Shown: positions 1-10,933 of the stretch, piece by piece
How the letters are laid out: every line of letters starts with the position of its first letter
Numbering within the stretch: the first letter of the stretch is position 1
Program-made: the position numbers and the translations under genes
Notes under the pieces: model-generated
Databases searched by the model: none
Told to the model about the DNA's origin: nothing
What the model saw: only the letters and a program-made list of their open reading frames with translations
NCBI GenBank assembly: GCA_963719885.1
Contig: CAVRDP010000014.1
Location: 62,001 to 126,000 of the forward strand
Source of the DNA: JANXQG01 sp963719885
GTDB lineage: Bacteria; Planctomycetota; Planctomycetia; Pirellulales; Thermoguttaceae
Length of the DNA stretch: 64,000 nucleotides
Reading direction: 5' to 3'

Positions 1-54
1 ATCCATGCCGTCGAGGACCAGGAAGAGGAAACCCGCCGGGCCAAGGCCGGGTGA
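1..54 (+). CDS. C-terminal tail of a gene cut by the window start
   Basis: Reading in frame from base 1 gives IHAVEDQEEETRRAKAG and a TGA at 52-54. The tail is charged and Glu/Arg-rich with GC-rich third positions like neighbouring genes. No family can be assigned from 17 residues. It converges on the minus-strand gene ending at 63. Confidence 0.3.
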   Translation: MHAVEDQEEETRRAKAG

Positions 55-62
55 GAGACAAC

Positions 63-823
63 TCACGAGCCTTCCAACGGTTCGTCAGGATCATCGCAAG
101 CGTCATCCCACCGAGACTTCGCCAGCACGCTGCCCGCTTCGTTGTAAAGATTGCAATAGTTGCACGTCGAGCAGAATAGCATGACATAGGGACGCTCTGC
201 TTCGAGGAATAGAGAAACATTCGACCCCATCGACATCGGCCGCAGGTCCGTGTTCGGCCCATATTTTTGGCCGCAGTGGGGACATGGCCAATCGCGCATG
301 TGCTCGTTTTTCGCCGCAAACGCTTTGGCCTCTTCCTCGGCTTTTTCTACGGCTTGCCTTGATTTACGACTGTCGAGCATGACGGCGATATGTCCTGCGG
401 CAAAGAAAAGGATCGCTACCGATTCGCCGGGAAGTACGCCATAGACAAATGTTGCGACGATAGCGGGCGAAAGGTGATGAGCAGCAGCCACGTGCCGAGG
501 CAGGCCGTTCTCAAGATGGGTCGGGACAGGATATTCCAAACTCGTTCCCGCCACCGACTCGGTGTGCGAATGGCCTCGTTCCCGAGAATGCAGAACTTCG
601 CAGCCTTTTCCAAAACGGAGAGATCAAGCCAACGAACAGGAAGGAGGCGAATCAGCACGACAGGCCACACAACTGCGATCGGGATCATCGGCCATGCGTC
701 GGATTCAATCAGAGCGAGAATACAGAAAGGGGTCGCGAGAATGAGGAGCCCCGTCATCAACCACGGGAGTGCTCGTCGGATCCGTGATTTTGGATGAGGT
801 AGGCTGCTTTGCATGGTCATCAA
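63..823 (-). CDS. Membrane protein with C-terminal zinc ribbon, probably frameshifted
   Basis: Two minus-strand frames overlap by 139 bases. The upstream frame (823 to 416) starts MMTMQSSLPH and has hydrophobic segments near residues 18-40 and 43-62. The downstream frame (554 to 63) adds a hydrophobic stretch (AIVATFVYGVLPG onward), a charged linker and two Cys pairs, CPHC and CSTC, typical of a zinc ribbon. Such a long overlap is unlikely for two genes, so a single multi-pass protein with a cytoplasmic zinc ribbon, broken by one frameshift near 450-540, is the simpler reading. The family is not recognised. It could instead be two separate small proteins. Confidence 0.45.
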
Positions 824-937
824 CTCAGAATATTCGTTGCCCCTCTCGTTTCATGATAGTCGATCCCAGCCCCGCAATTCCAGCGGGAACACGCCGGCTC
901 CGCTCACGAACTGGGCGACTTGGAATCTTCGACCTCC

Positions 938-2343
938 CTACTTCCAGCCGTGCTTTCGCAGCAATCTTGCCAGGCTCGAACCGCCCGGCAATCCGCGGCA
1001 TCCGCGCCGCAGGGCCTGGTGAATGCCCGCCCACGTGTCTCTCGGTGATTGTGCGATTGGCGCGCTGCAAGCGCTTGGCCATCGGCCTGATGCCTGGAAA
1101 TATGCCCGTGCCCATGCCAGGATCTACAGCTCCTCCAGTGGCGGAAGACGCGTGTGGTTCCGCGCCCGCGCCGCCGGGCCAACAATTGGGCCAACGAGGA
1201 ACCGCGTCGAAGGCCGCGATAGCCCGCCCGCAGGGCGTCGGCGATCCTATTCCAGGTTTCCCTTGTGCCTGGAATCTGTCCGGATCCTCGCGTAGGCCAA
1301 TTTCCATGGACGGCGAAGTAGGCGTCGGTCCAAGCGAGGATCTGCTTTATCGACAAAGCCCGCGGCTTTTTGCCAACAGGGACGCCACGGTGTTTCGCCA
1401 GTAACTTCGCCAAAGAGGTCCGGCCGGGCAGGCCGCTAGAGCCATACCGCAGCCAGGCATCGATGCTGCCCCACGTCCGACGGGTCCCGGGTATGACGCC
1501 CGAGCGGCACGTTGGCCATTTTCCATGCCTGGCGTGGTAGGCGTCAACCCAGACAAGAACCTCCTCGACCCGCATCGGCGGGTTCTTTTCGAACTGATTC
1601 CAATCGAGTTGGGGCAGAAATTCGCGCATGAGGTCGTAGAACGAAGAGTATCTCTCGAGCAACGCGCCACCGCGCCGGCGTGCGAAATCCTCGGTCCGAA
1701 TTTGATACCAGTCTTCCGGCTGGCGAAACCCCAGCTCCTTCCCCAGCCAGCGCAAGTAGCGCTGCCGGTTCTTCGCCACTTCCCAGAACCCCGGGGGCAC
1801 GCGGCGGAACTTCCACTCGCACCAGTCTTGCGCGGGGATCAAGTCGATCACCGCCAGGACTGGCGAGCGATGGTAGAGCGCCATGATCCCCCTGCCTTTG
1901 TTTCGCAGGAAGTCGTCGAGGGTAACCGCATACCAGTCATCCGCGCACCGGTATCCCAGCCGCTGGCCCAGCCAATCCATGTAACTCCGCTGATTAGCCG
2001 GCAAATCCCAAAACCCTTGAGGAGCCTTCGCGAAGAGCCATGGCTTCCAATCGTACTCGGGGAAACAATCTTGGACCGCACCGAACGCTGATTGGCCCCA
2101 ATATACGCTCAGCCCGGCACCGAAGTCCCGTTTGAAGACCACCTCAAAATCGAGTCGATAGAAATCTTCCATGGTGCGGAAGCCAGATCGGTGTCCGGAC
2201 CACAGCAGGTAATCGCGGCGATGCGTCTCGTCCAGCCAGAAGCGAAAGGGCACAGGACCGGGCATCCAAAGCGGGTCGATCCGCCGCAGGTAAGCGGGGT
2301 CGCAGATCGGCGTGCGATCGACAGGTTTCGTCTTGCGTGCCAT
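938..2343 (-). CDS. Trp-rich repeat protein with HNH-associated repeats; third HNH repeat broken
   Basis: Starts 3 bases after the stop of the restriction-modification gene, so the two are probably co-transcribed. The N-terminal half (about residues 25-250) holds three Trp-rich modules of about 70 residues with the pattern GFW..NR.YL.WLG..LG...DWY, ending FPEYDW, IPAQDW and LPQLDW. The C-terminal half carries repeats of the type ILAWTDAYFAVHGNWPT..GSG.IPGT, matching the homing-endonuclease-associated repeat family (Pfam HNH_repeat). The open frame runs to 904, but after about 1160 it is frameshifted. In another frame a third repeat (ARNHTRLPPLEEL, stop, ILAWARAYFQ) continues to a TAG at 938-940. 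So there is one missing G in a G-run and one in-frame TAG. A DNA-binding partner of the R-M enzyme is an inference. Confidence 0.65.
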
Positions 2344-2346
2344 GCC

Positions 2347-5300
2347 CTATCCTTTCCACGTTTCGCAATCCATCGCACGTTCGGCCGCGGCGCGATAGTT
2401 GGCGTCCAATTCGTCGCCGAGCATGAGCAGGGCCTTGAGGCGGCGGATGACTTCGGTGACGTAGGTCATTTCCTCCAACCGCAAAGGGCGGCCCAGCACG
2501 CGATGCTCGCGGTAGCTGAGCCACTTCTTGATCACCGGGTAGCCGCCGATGGTCATCGTCCAGAACGTCCAGCGGCACGCGGGACCAGTAGACCTTGTCG
2601 TTAATGAAGACGTCGATCGCGCCCTCGGGGTCGGCGGCCGTGGGCGCGGTCTTGCCCTTGCCGCACATCACGGCGTTCTTAGCCCCGAAGAAGCCCCAGG
2701 TGGCCTCGACCTTGAGATCGGCGTCGGGATCGATGTTGCCGCCGCTCACTTTGCAAGGCAGGCCCAGTGGCCGGAGTTCCGCGCGAATCGTGCCACAGGT
2801 CACGCCGCGGACCGGTCTGTCCGGCAAGAGCAAATCGGCAACCGTCCGGCCCAGCGCGGCCAATGCGGCCAACAGTTCCCGCTCGGCCGGAATCGGCACC
2901 CGCGGCCAGTCCTGACGCAAGGCCGCTTCGTTCTCGGAACGGTAGGCAGGTGACCAGAGAATGGCGATGAGGTGAAAAAACAGATCCTCGGCCGCCTGCA
3001 TCGCCGCGCGGGTATAAGCGTGACCATCTGCTTCGAACGGCGGAACGCCCTGAACCGCGCATAATGCTTTAATGAGTTCGGCCCTTATGTTCGGTTCTAC
3101 CGCCGAACCATTCAGGGAAGCCTGGGGCCGGTGCAAGAGCGTGAAGATGTTGGCGCCGCGCTCGATCAAGTGGAGACAACCGAGGTGCGTCAGAGGCAGC
3201 GGTCCCTCCACCGCACCTTTACGAATTGCGGCAGCGGCCGTGAATGCGATGTTACCGTCCCAAACCTGTGGAAAATAATCGGCTCGCCGCTCATCGAGAA
3301 GTTTTCCTTGCGGCTCCCAGTACAACCATCGATCGTCCATGGGGCGATACGAGAATTGCACGAAATTCTCTTCCAGCAAACCGCGCTTCACAAGCTGCGC
3401 AGGGTCTGCCGCGCGGGAAACCGATTGCCCTCGGTCATCGCGATTGGCCACTTGTCGGCAATCTCGGCGTCGGAAACCGACGGATTGAAGTATTCCCTCA
3501 TCCGCGACACGAGTTCTTCACGGTCAATGTCAACTACCAAGTCATCGCGGCTCGTCTTGACGCCCGGATAACAGTCCAAGAATATCTCGGTCAGACGCGG
3601 CCAGCGCGCGTAGTTCGCAGAAGTCGCCCCAGGCGCTAAAATGTATCGAAGTCCCCGCAAAGATTCCACGACTTGGTATTGCGACTCCGCATCTTCGCTT
3701 CCCAACGTTCGCAACAGTTCCGCCCGTTTGTCATTGCTCAGGCCCCACAAATCGCGATACCTGACGACGGCCAATTCCCCGTCGTGCTGGCGTCCCGTTT
3801 TCACCAGCGCCGCAATTGCCGTACCGACTTGAATGCCGATCGGCTGCGTATCGGTCGTGAACATCGACTGATCGGAACGCCCATCCGGCGTGCGCTTCCC
3901 GGTCCGGTATTTGTCGCCGTTGCAATTGTCGATCCAAATCTCGTCGAAAGCGTCGAGGAACCGTTTGCGCATCACCGGGTGGGACTGGCCATCCAACCAG
4001 GAAAAGTTGCTGATAAAGCAAACGATACCTCGCTTGCCGACATCGGCGATCCGCTCTTCGGCCAGACGGTAAAATCGCACATACAAGTCATTCAATCCAC
4101 GAACTTGAACGTCGTACTGCTCCAATCCGTCGAAATAGGGCTGAAGCAGATCCTTTTGTTCCTCCAGGGCCACGCCCGCGAATCCGTTATACGGCGGGTT
4201 CCCCAGAACGACGAGAATCGGCTGATCCCGCTTGACGCTGCCTGCCCGCTCGGCCTCAGCTTCCAATTCCGGGAAGAGGGGCGCCGTCTTCGGCCCTTTG
4301 GGCGGGTCCCATCCGGTCAGGGCGTTGGTCAAGTAGACCTCGAACCGCTCGCGGCTGCTCAAGCTGGCCCCCAGCGAGCGGAGAAAGACGCCCAGTTGCA
4401 GATGGGCCACGACGTACGGGGCGGGCAGGATCTCGAAGCCGAAAATCCGCGTCCGCAAGGCCCGCTTGACCCGCGCCGCCGCCAATGATCCGTGCCCCTG
4501 CTCGGTGAGCGTCTGATGGATCCGCCGCGCGACCTCGACCAGGTAGGAGCCGGTGCCCGCCGCCGGGTCGAGCACGAAGACCTGATCGTCGGCCAGGCCG
4601 TCGGCAATGCCCAACTCGGAGCGGAGCAACTGATCGACGCGGCCCACCATGTAGTGCACGATCTCCGGCGGCGTGTACCAAACGCCTAACTCCTTCCGCA
4701 GGTCAGGGTCGAAGGCCTGCAGGAAGGGCTCGTAGAAGAGCGTGATGGCGTGGTCGGTGTCGAAGCGCTGGAAGAACTCGTCTTCCACCACGCGGTTCAA
4801 GCTGGCGGTGGCCCATTCCAGCGGACCGCGGAGATCGAGGTCGGCCAGGCGCCGCGGCCGGGCGATCTCCTCGTAAAGATCGCCGATCAGCGGCAGGGCC
4901 AGGTGTTCGGCGGCCCCCTTCCAATCAAACCGCTCGCCGCTAGCGCGGTTCTGCCGCCAAAGCATCCAGCCGGAAAAAAGGCCGTAAAACAACGTCTGCA
5001 CCAGCGACGAGCGGAAGAAGGCCTCGCCCTCGTTGCCCTGGAAGTGCAGGCCGAGGGCCTGCTCCATGGCCTTTTCCAGCGGTTCCAAGGCAGAAATATC
5101 GTGGGCGGCCAGGCGGCGCTTGGCCTCGCGGGCATGCCGGGCCAGGTCGGTGGCCAGATCCGTGGGGCGGGCGATGGGGGCCATGCGGGTCATGGCGCCG
5201 GCAAGAAAATCCAAGAGCCCTTCGCCATGTTCCTTGGCCACGGTCCGCGGTTTGGCGTGCCAAAAACCCTCTTCGTCGGTGGTCAGCCGGTAACGGCCGA

Positions 5301-5676
5301 CCACCGCCGCCGTTTTGGCATCCGGCTCCTTGATCACCAGGAGGAAGTCGCGGTAGTTGGTCACCAGCACGCAGCCGTAGTGTTTCCAATAGCGGGCGAC
5401 CTGCCGTCCGTCGGCCGTCTGCGGCGTGTCTTCTTCCACCGGCTTGACCTCGACTGCCGCACGAAAGTATCCGCTCCGCGATTCGAAGATGCCGAAGTCG
5501 GGCCGGCCCGCGCCGGTGTCGGCCAGTTCCGCCGTGGCCTGCACGGCCGGGTCGAGTTGGCCGCCGACGGCGTTGAGCAGATTTTCCAGCGCGGCCCGGT
5601 AGGAGAGCTCGGGCGTGCCGCGGCCGGAATCGCGGATTTCGTGCAGGCGATTCAGGTAGGCTTCCAGGACGTGCAT
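2347..5676 (-). CDS. Type ISP restriction-modification enzyme (nuclease + N6-adenine methylase + specificity domain), two frameshifts
   Basis: Single-chain DNA restriction/methylation enzyme, about 1100 residues. The start is set at the ATG at 5676 (MHVLEAYLNRLHEIRD), where family similarity begins; the open frame extends to 5781. The N-terminal region has a PD-(D/E)xK-like nuclease signature, GRPDFGIFE followed by AAVEVKP. The methylase core has the SAM motif DPAAGTGSY and catalytic NPPY, as in gamma-type N6-adenine methylases. The C-terminal part (RPMDDRWLYWEP, then GGYPVIKKWLSYRE) is the type ISP target-recognition region. The frame shifts near 3410 (joining the frame that continues LVKRGLLEENFVQF) and near 2555 (joining MTIGGYPVIKKW). 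No separate helicase domain is visible, unlike LlaBIII-type enzymes. The breaks may be assembly errors or inactivation. Confidence 0.82.
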
Positions 5677-6409
5677 AGTCGCATGCGAGCTTGCGGGAGC
5701 GCGGGGAGACTTCGACTGCCCACAATTTAGCAGAAGATAGACCTGTAGAACAGGCTTTCCAGAAGAGAAAAACGGCGTCAAGGCAAGTTACGTATCGGCA
5801 CATGACGCACCAAAGTAATTCCCCACCCCACCCCATCGCGCGAATCACCATCGGTCAGCAACATCGACATCACCTGGCCCCGCGGCCTGCCCACCTGGTA
5901 CGCCTTGCAGGGCCACTTGCAGGATGCGGTGCGGACGTTGAAGGCCACGGGCAAGATCGTCGAATTCCGCGCGGATCGGCATGATCCGCCGGCACATCAA
6001 CGCCACGAAAAAGACCGTGGAAAAGGCCGTGCAGCGCAGAGACGCGGGGCCCAAAAGCCGGCCGGCGTGAGGACGGCCGCACAGTATCCCATGATCATTG
6101 CAACCGTTTCAGCTATGGTTTTCGCTGGAGGATCAATCGGTACTTGGAACGACACTCGGCGCATGAACCCAGCCATCAGAGGGAGACTTTTCGCGCCTTT
6201 TTTCTGATCGCAGTTTTTGCAATCCGCTCTTTTTCTCGGATCGCTCTAACCTCCCGGCAGGCAACGCCTTACGACGCCGCTGGCGCTGCGCCAGGCCCTC
6301 CCGGAGCGATCCCGACTGTAGCAAATCGCCGGCTAATTCGTATTATTCCGTAACTACCGAGCAGAAAGACTAAGAACTAAGACCTTTTCTTCCCAACCAA
6401 CGAACCATC
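5677..6409 (+). other. Gap between R-M gene and portal gene; possible decayed phage ORF
   Basis: No confident gene. From about 5860 a plus-strand frame reads DITWPRGLPTWYALQGHLQ and then shifts to a frame with MIRRHINATKKTVEKAVQ and a stop at 6068-6070. This could be a broken small phage gene, since a portal gene follows in the same direction, but no family is recognised. The rest (6070-6400) holds short palindromic stretches such as GCTGGCGCTGCGCCAG and no supportable gene. Confidence 0.3.
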
Positions 6410-8198
6410 ATGCACGAATCCGACCCCCAACTTACGCTTGCTCTTCGCAATTCCTTGAATCGCCTCAAGCTGGCCGAGGACTATTGCGACATGTTCGACC
6501 GCCTGGTCGATATGAGCGACATCGCCAGTTTCGGCGATGGCCCGGGCGAGATGACCGGCATCCCCGGCGTCACCGACCCGGCCACGGCCTATAGCCGGGC
6601 ACTGATCTATCCGGGGGCCACGGCCTTCGCCTACATCAACGAAATCGAGCTGCGGCAGATCCGCGCCCGGTCGCGGGTCTTCGCCCAGACGAACCCGTAT
6701 GCGATCGGCGCCGCCCGCAACCGCATGGCCTACGCCGTGGGCAGCGGGCACACCTACAACGTCCTGCCGCGCAATCCGCATGCGGCCGGCGAGGCGATGC
6801 TCGACGATTGCCGCAAGGCGCTCGAGGACTTCCGCCAGCGGAACAAGTGGAGCCAGCGGCAGAAGGAGACCGTCCGCCGGCTGGACCGCGACGGCGAGCG
6901 ATTCCTGCGGCTGTTCGTCGACGAGACGCGCGGCGAGTTGAACGTCCGCTTCGTCGAGCCGCTGGAGATCCAGAATCCGCCCAACAAGACCTCGGCCGAC
7001 GGCGTCTACTTCGGCATCCAGTTCGCCAAGGTTGGCGAGGCGATCGACATCGAGACGCCGGTGGGCTATTTTTCCAATTCCCTTCGGCAGAGGCCCCGGT
7101 GGACAAGAACGTGGCCGCCATTCAGGCCGAGTTGCGGGCCGGCGCGGCGGCCCTGGCGATGCCGGAGTACATGCTTTCCGGCGACGCGTCGAACGCGAAC
7201 TTCTCCAGCACGATGGTGGCCGAAGGCCCGGCCGTGAAAACCTTCGAGGAGTTGCAGGCCGATCTGATCGCGGCCGACATCGAGATCATGGAACGGCAGC
7301 TTGCGATCGCGGCCCGGGCCGGACTGATCCATGGGGCGAGCGAGGCCGACATCCTGGAGCGGGTGAAGGTCGAGGCCGAGCCGCCGATCATCAAGAGCGA
7401 GAACCGCCTGCAGGAGGCCCAGGCCGACCAGATCCTTTTGCTCTCCGGCGTGATGAGCAAGGAGAGCATGGCCGCGCGGCACGGCCTGGTCTACGCCGAC
7501 GAACGCGACAAGATGGGGATCGAGAGCGCCGGCAACAGCGGCGCCGGCAACGCTTCAGGTCAACTGAGCACCCAGAACTCGGTACCCAGTACTCAGCCGC
7601 CCGGCGCTGATCCCCAGTCGCCGGCCTCTAGCCCCCGGCCCCTGCCGCAAGGGTTGCAAGAATACAGCGACGACCAACTGCGCGACGATTATGGCAGGTG
7701 GACGGTGGGCGGCGGAGTTGGGGTTGCGGGGGGAGATCCCCAAAGCGATATTCAGGGGGATGGCAGGGACGATAAGCCGGTTCCCCCGTCGAACCCTGCA
7801 CATCCAACCAAGCCCGCCTGGGCGTCGACTGAGGCCGAAAAGAAAATTGCCGCGCTTCTCAATCGCCACTTGGAGGATATCGAAACGATTCGAAAAGCCA
7901 AGAAGGACGACCCGCGTCTTCTGTTCTGGAAATTCAGCGGAAAATCCTCGAGAAATTGTTGAAAAACAAGCATTTTGCCGAAGATCCGAAGGCCGGCATC
8001 TGGCTCAGCAAAATGCTTACCGTATTCATGGACTCGTTGCATAATGCGCTGGCGAATGAAAAAACCATTGCCGGGATGGTTGGCGGGAAACCGCATGTCA
8101 CGGTACCGCCTGGCGACTGGCTACAGTTTTTTCACGGCAAGAAAGCCGGCCCGCAGTGGCGTGATTACCAAGAAAAAGGCGGCAAAGGAGTCCAATAA
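6410..8198 (+). pseudogene. Phage portal protein, internally deleted and frameshifted
   Basis: The N-terminal piece (6410 to about 7085) has the portal pattern IPGVTDPATAYSRALIYPGA, RMAYAVGSGHTYNV and an EIQNP segment. The next frame resumes with KNVAAIQAELRAGAAALAMP and SGDASNANFSSTMVAEGPAV, the conserved C-terminal portal region. Portal homologues of this type carry roughly 100 residues or more between VETPVGYF-like and AAIQAELRA-like segments, absent here, so an internal deletion coincides with the frame break near 7085. The tail has an EYSDDQLRDDYGRWT stretch, common in phage head-associated proteins, and shifts frame again near 7940 to end at 8198 (LSKMLTVFMDSLHNALANE). It is a prophage remnant and probably non-functional. 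Confidence 0.72.
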
Positions 8199-8583
8199 GC
8201 AGCGCTTGTTGACCGACAAGGAATTCTTCGCTCTTGAAATGGCCAAGATCCACATCGAACAGGATCTGTTCTTTGCTCTGCTTCTTGAAGGCGCGGGCAC
8301 AGACGAGGAGTGGAAGACCATTGGCGAGCTCGTTCAGGAGGCCGGAGGAGAGGCAACCGGCAGGTCGGACACGACAAGACAGGCCGGTGAATTTCTGGGG
8401 ATAATCCCCAAAATTTTGGAGATGCGAGCGAAGATGCGCAACCGCGCGAAGGGCATTCTGAGAGAGAGGTACAAAATCAATCCAGACGCTAGTCCTTATG
8501 GCGGTGCCAGAAAGGAGATCGAAGAGAACTACGCGCCGAACCCTCCAGGTCCTCCCAGAATAGTCCCTAGGCAACAACCCTGA
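8161..8583 (+). CDS. Hypothetical protein downstream of the portal remnant
   Basis: A 140-residue frame with a GTG candidate start at 8161 (ITKKKAAKESNKQRLLTDKEF) overlaps the end of the portal pseudogene by 38 bases. It is rich in Lys, Glu and Arg with likely amphipathic helices (EFFALEMAKIHIEQDLFFALL; IIPKILEMRAKMRNRAKGIL) and a Pro-rich C-terminus (NPPGPPRIVPRQQP). No Shine-Dalgarno sequence is obvious. The family is not recognised. Its place after a portal gene suggests phage origin, possibly a further C-terminal part of the same broken locus. Confidence 0.45.
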   Translation: MITKKKAAKESNKQRLLTDKEFFALEMAKIHIEQDLFFALLLEGAGTDEEWKTIGELVQEAGGEATGRSDTTRQAGEFLGIIPKILEMRAKMRNRAKGILRERYKINPDASPYGGARKEIEENYAPNPPGPPRIVPRQQP

Positions 8584-9165
8584 TGGGGTCTTGATCGCCG
8601 CGTTGATGTCGCGAACATGGACGTCCGAAGTTGCGCTCGCCGAAGCCGGCGCGTTGCCCTTCCGGGCATGGGCCGTTACGATTTACATAAGGCATCAAGG
8701 CAACTGGTAAGTCTTTTCTCGAAAGGTCGGAACCCATGTGCGCATTTTTCATTCTTTGCATGGCCGCGATGAACTCGGGACAGGAAAATTCCCGCGCGAA
8801 AGTTATGGTTTCTCATCAGGTCCCCGGGCCGATTGGAACGCTGGCAGTCTCTTCCGACGGCAAATTACTTGCAGCCGGTGCTGATTTGACGATCGGAATT
8901 TGGGACCTCTCCGCTCGGAAGGAATTGAGGTCATGGACTGCGCCTGGCAGCAATGCTCACATCGATTGCGTCGCATTCTCTCCTTCCGGCAAAATACTGG
9001 CCTCGGTTGTTCAGGGCCACGATAAGGCAATTCGCTTGTGGCGCGTGGCCGATGGAAGTCTTGTTCGCGTGTTGACCGGGCATGACCGGTTCGTGACCGG
9101 GGTAGTGTTCCTAGGCGCGGACGATTGTCTCGCGTCGTGTGGTGCGGATGAGACGATCCGAATTT

Positions 9166-9173
9166 GGGACGTG
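9166..9173. repeat. Left 8-bp target-site duplication (GGGACGTG)
   Basis: Identical to 10926-10933; the two copies flank the insertion sequence inside the WD40 gene. Confidence 0.88.
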
Positions 9174-9194
9174 GGCAGCAACTCGCAGGCCGCT

Positions 9195-10776
9195 TTATGC
9201 AGCCGTAGCATGCTGTGCATCTTTGCCATATAGACGCGACTGTTCTGTCGTAACACGGTAGGTGATGAACTGATCCCAGAGGTCGTTGAGGTAGATGGCT
9301 CGCAGCGAGAGGATTGCTTGAGCCCCTTCCAACTCCCAACGCATCCCGGCGCACTCCATGCGGTCCTTCACCAGGTGCTTGCAGGCGCCTTCCGCCACGC
9401 CACTGGCAATCGGGTAGCCTGCCGCCAAGTATTCGTCATAGCGCATGTGTTCCTGGTTGTTTTCATAGTACGTAATCGCGGACTCCACGGTGGTCTTGTT
9501 CGCCCCCTTCAGCTTGTAGGCCTTCACCAAGGGACGGAGGTTGCGCAGCACGTAACCGACCTTGCCTTGCAGCAGCATGCGCAGATGATGCGTCACGAAT
9601 TCTCCCGCCTCCGCACTCTCCTCCGCATACAGGCAATGGGCCACCTCCCAGAGCCGTTTCAACGCGTGGAACAGGTCCAGAATCCATATGGCCTCGGGAA
9701 ACCATTCTGCCGCCAACTTCCACAACTGGCGTTCCCCATCCATGACACAGATGCACGGCTTCTTGTTTGCCGGGTCCCGCCGACAACACTCCATAAGAAT
9801 CTCGAAGAACAACATCGGTGCGGCGGCCAACACCTCCCCTTCCTTAAACCGGGTCATCTCTGCCCACACATGCTTGTGTTGCGGTTCGGGCCGCTCCCGG
9901 GCACGCTTTCGCCGACGCACCTCGTCGATCACGTCTTCGGCAGTACGAGGGAAGCGGGCTTGGGTGTAAACCGATCCCACATACGCCATCTGTTTTTTCC
10001 CGGGCGCTTCCCGCTGCTTTTCTCTTGCCCCGCCAAACGCTCGACCGGAGGCGAAGAAGGCGCCTCTTCCTCGACAGCCGTGATTCCTGCCGTTTCCGCG
10101 CCTGCGGCATTTCCTCCCTTTTCTCCCACCCCAGCTTCAGACTCTGCTCGCAACCGCGCCGCCAACGTCCGCCGCATGGGCACACCCTTGCCATCGGCCG
10201 TTATCACCAGCAGTTCCTCCTCTTCTTCGGCAGGAGGAACCGCTTCGCCGCGAAAGTCGTCCACGTACTGCGACATCTCGCGACTCATGTGCTCCGCCGT
10301 GCGAACACTCACCGTGGTCCCCAACCAGGCACGGAGCGACTCCACCGATCCCCCAAAGGCGTCCTGGATGCACAACCGCTGCAACCAGTCCTCCAGCACA
10401 TAGGAATTCTCTCCAGCGGGCAATCCCAAGGTCGCGTCCAGGGGCGACCATCCAATCGCTTGGCCTTCCCGAGTCCCGTAGACTCGGCGGCCGATCAGCA
10501 ATTCCCCGAAAATCGACAAGTACCGCTTCTCATGCGGCTCGGGCAGGCGCGCAACGTCTCCCCTTCCCGTTCTACGGTCTCTCCCCGATCCCCATCCCCA
10601 TGGGCCTCCACGAAGGACCGTAAAAACTCCAGGCACATGGTCATAGCTCGCGGAAACATCCCGCGTTCCACTTCGTCGAGGCGTCGCCCTTCGCTCAGCG
10701 CTTGCTTCAAAAACTCGTGCATCCGCTCAAATTGCTCTTGGGCCTTGAAAATATCCAGTTCTTTTGTTGAAATCAT
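9195..10776 (-). pseudogene. ISKra4-family transposase in three frames
   Basis: The N-terminal frame (10776 down) begins MISTKELDIFKAQEQFERMH. The middle frame carries PEPHEKRYLSIFGELLIGRR, RAWLGTTVSVRTAEHMSREM and VITADGKGVPMRR. The C-terminal frame (from 9989) carries QHKHVWAEMTRF, CVMDGERQLWK, ILDLFHALKRLWEVAHCLY and ASGVAEGACKHLVKDRMECA, all hallmark ISKra4 transposase segments. The first junction, near 10545, looks like a missing C in a TTGCGC(C)GCC context. The second, near 9990-10000, falls exactly on A-AAA-AAC, a classic -1 slippage heptamer. The second break could therefore be programmed, while the first is probably a lesion. Ends at 9195, 21 bases from the left IS end. Confidence 0.85.
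9992..9998 (-). promoter_or_regulatory. Candidate -1 ribosomal frameshift heptamer in the transposase
   Basis: On the coding strand the sequence is GGA AAA AAC AGA in the upstream frame. The heptamer A-AAA-AAC is in the correct phase, and a -1 slip gives CAG ATG GCG, which is exactly the conserved KKQMAYVGSVYT continuation. A simple homopolymer indel in the A6 run would give the same picture. Confidence 0.4.
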
Positions 10777-10925
10777 AGTTGGACCTCTGCTAGCAGAATT
10801 TGTGGAAACATGAATTACTCACCTGTTAGCATGAGGTCTTTTTCTTCTGCTATCAAGCCCTCCTCCCCCGCCGTAAGTCCTTGTCCTACAATGCTCTTAG
10901 CGCTAGAGGAAGGCGAGTCACTGCC

Positions 10926-10933
10926 GGGACGTG
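10926..10933. repeat. Right 8-bp target-site duplication (GGGACGTG)
   Basis: Identical to 9166-9173 and directly abuts the right inverted repeat of the insertion sequence. Confidence 0.88.

Larger units (their letters stand above)
9174..10925 (-). mobile_element. ISKra4-family insertion sequence, 1752 bp, with terminal inverted repeats and 8-bp duplication
   Basis: The left end begins GGCAGCAACTCGC at 9174. The right end, read on the minus strand from 10925, begins GGCAGTGACTCGC. The 13-bp ends differ at two positions. The element is flanked by identical GGGACGTG at 9166-9173 and 10926-10933. Inside lies one transposase gene on the minus strand, split into three frames. Boundaries come directly from the interrupted WD40 reading frame, so they should be exact. 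About 150 bases upstream of the transposase (10777-10925) carry no gene. Confidence 0.9.

Noticed and set aside
5845..6082. Short minus-strand frames before the portal gene
   Set aside because: Arg/Pro-rich shadows of a possible plus-strand phage ORF; no features.
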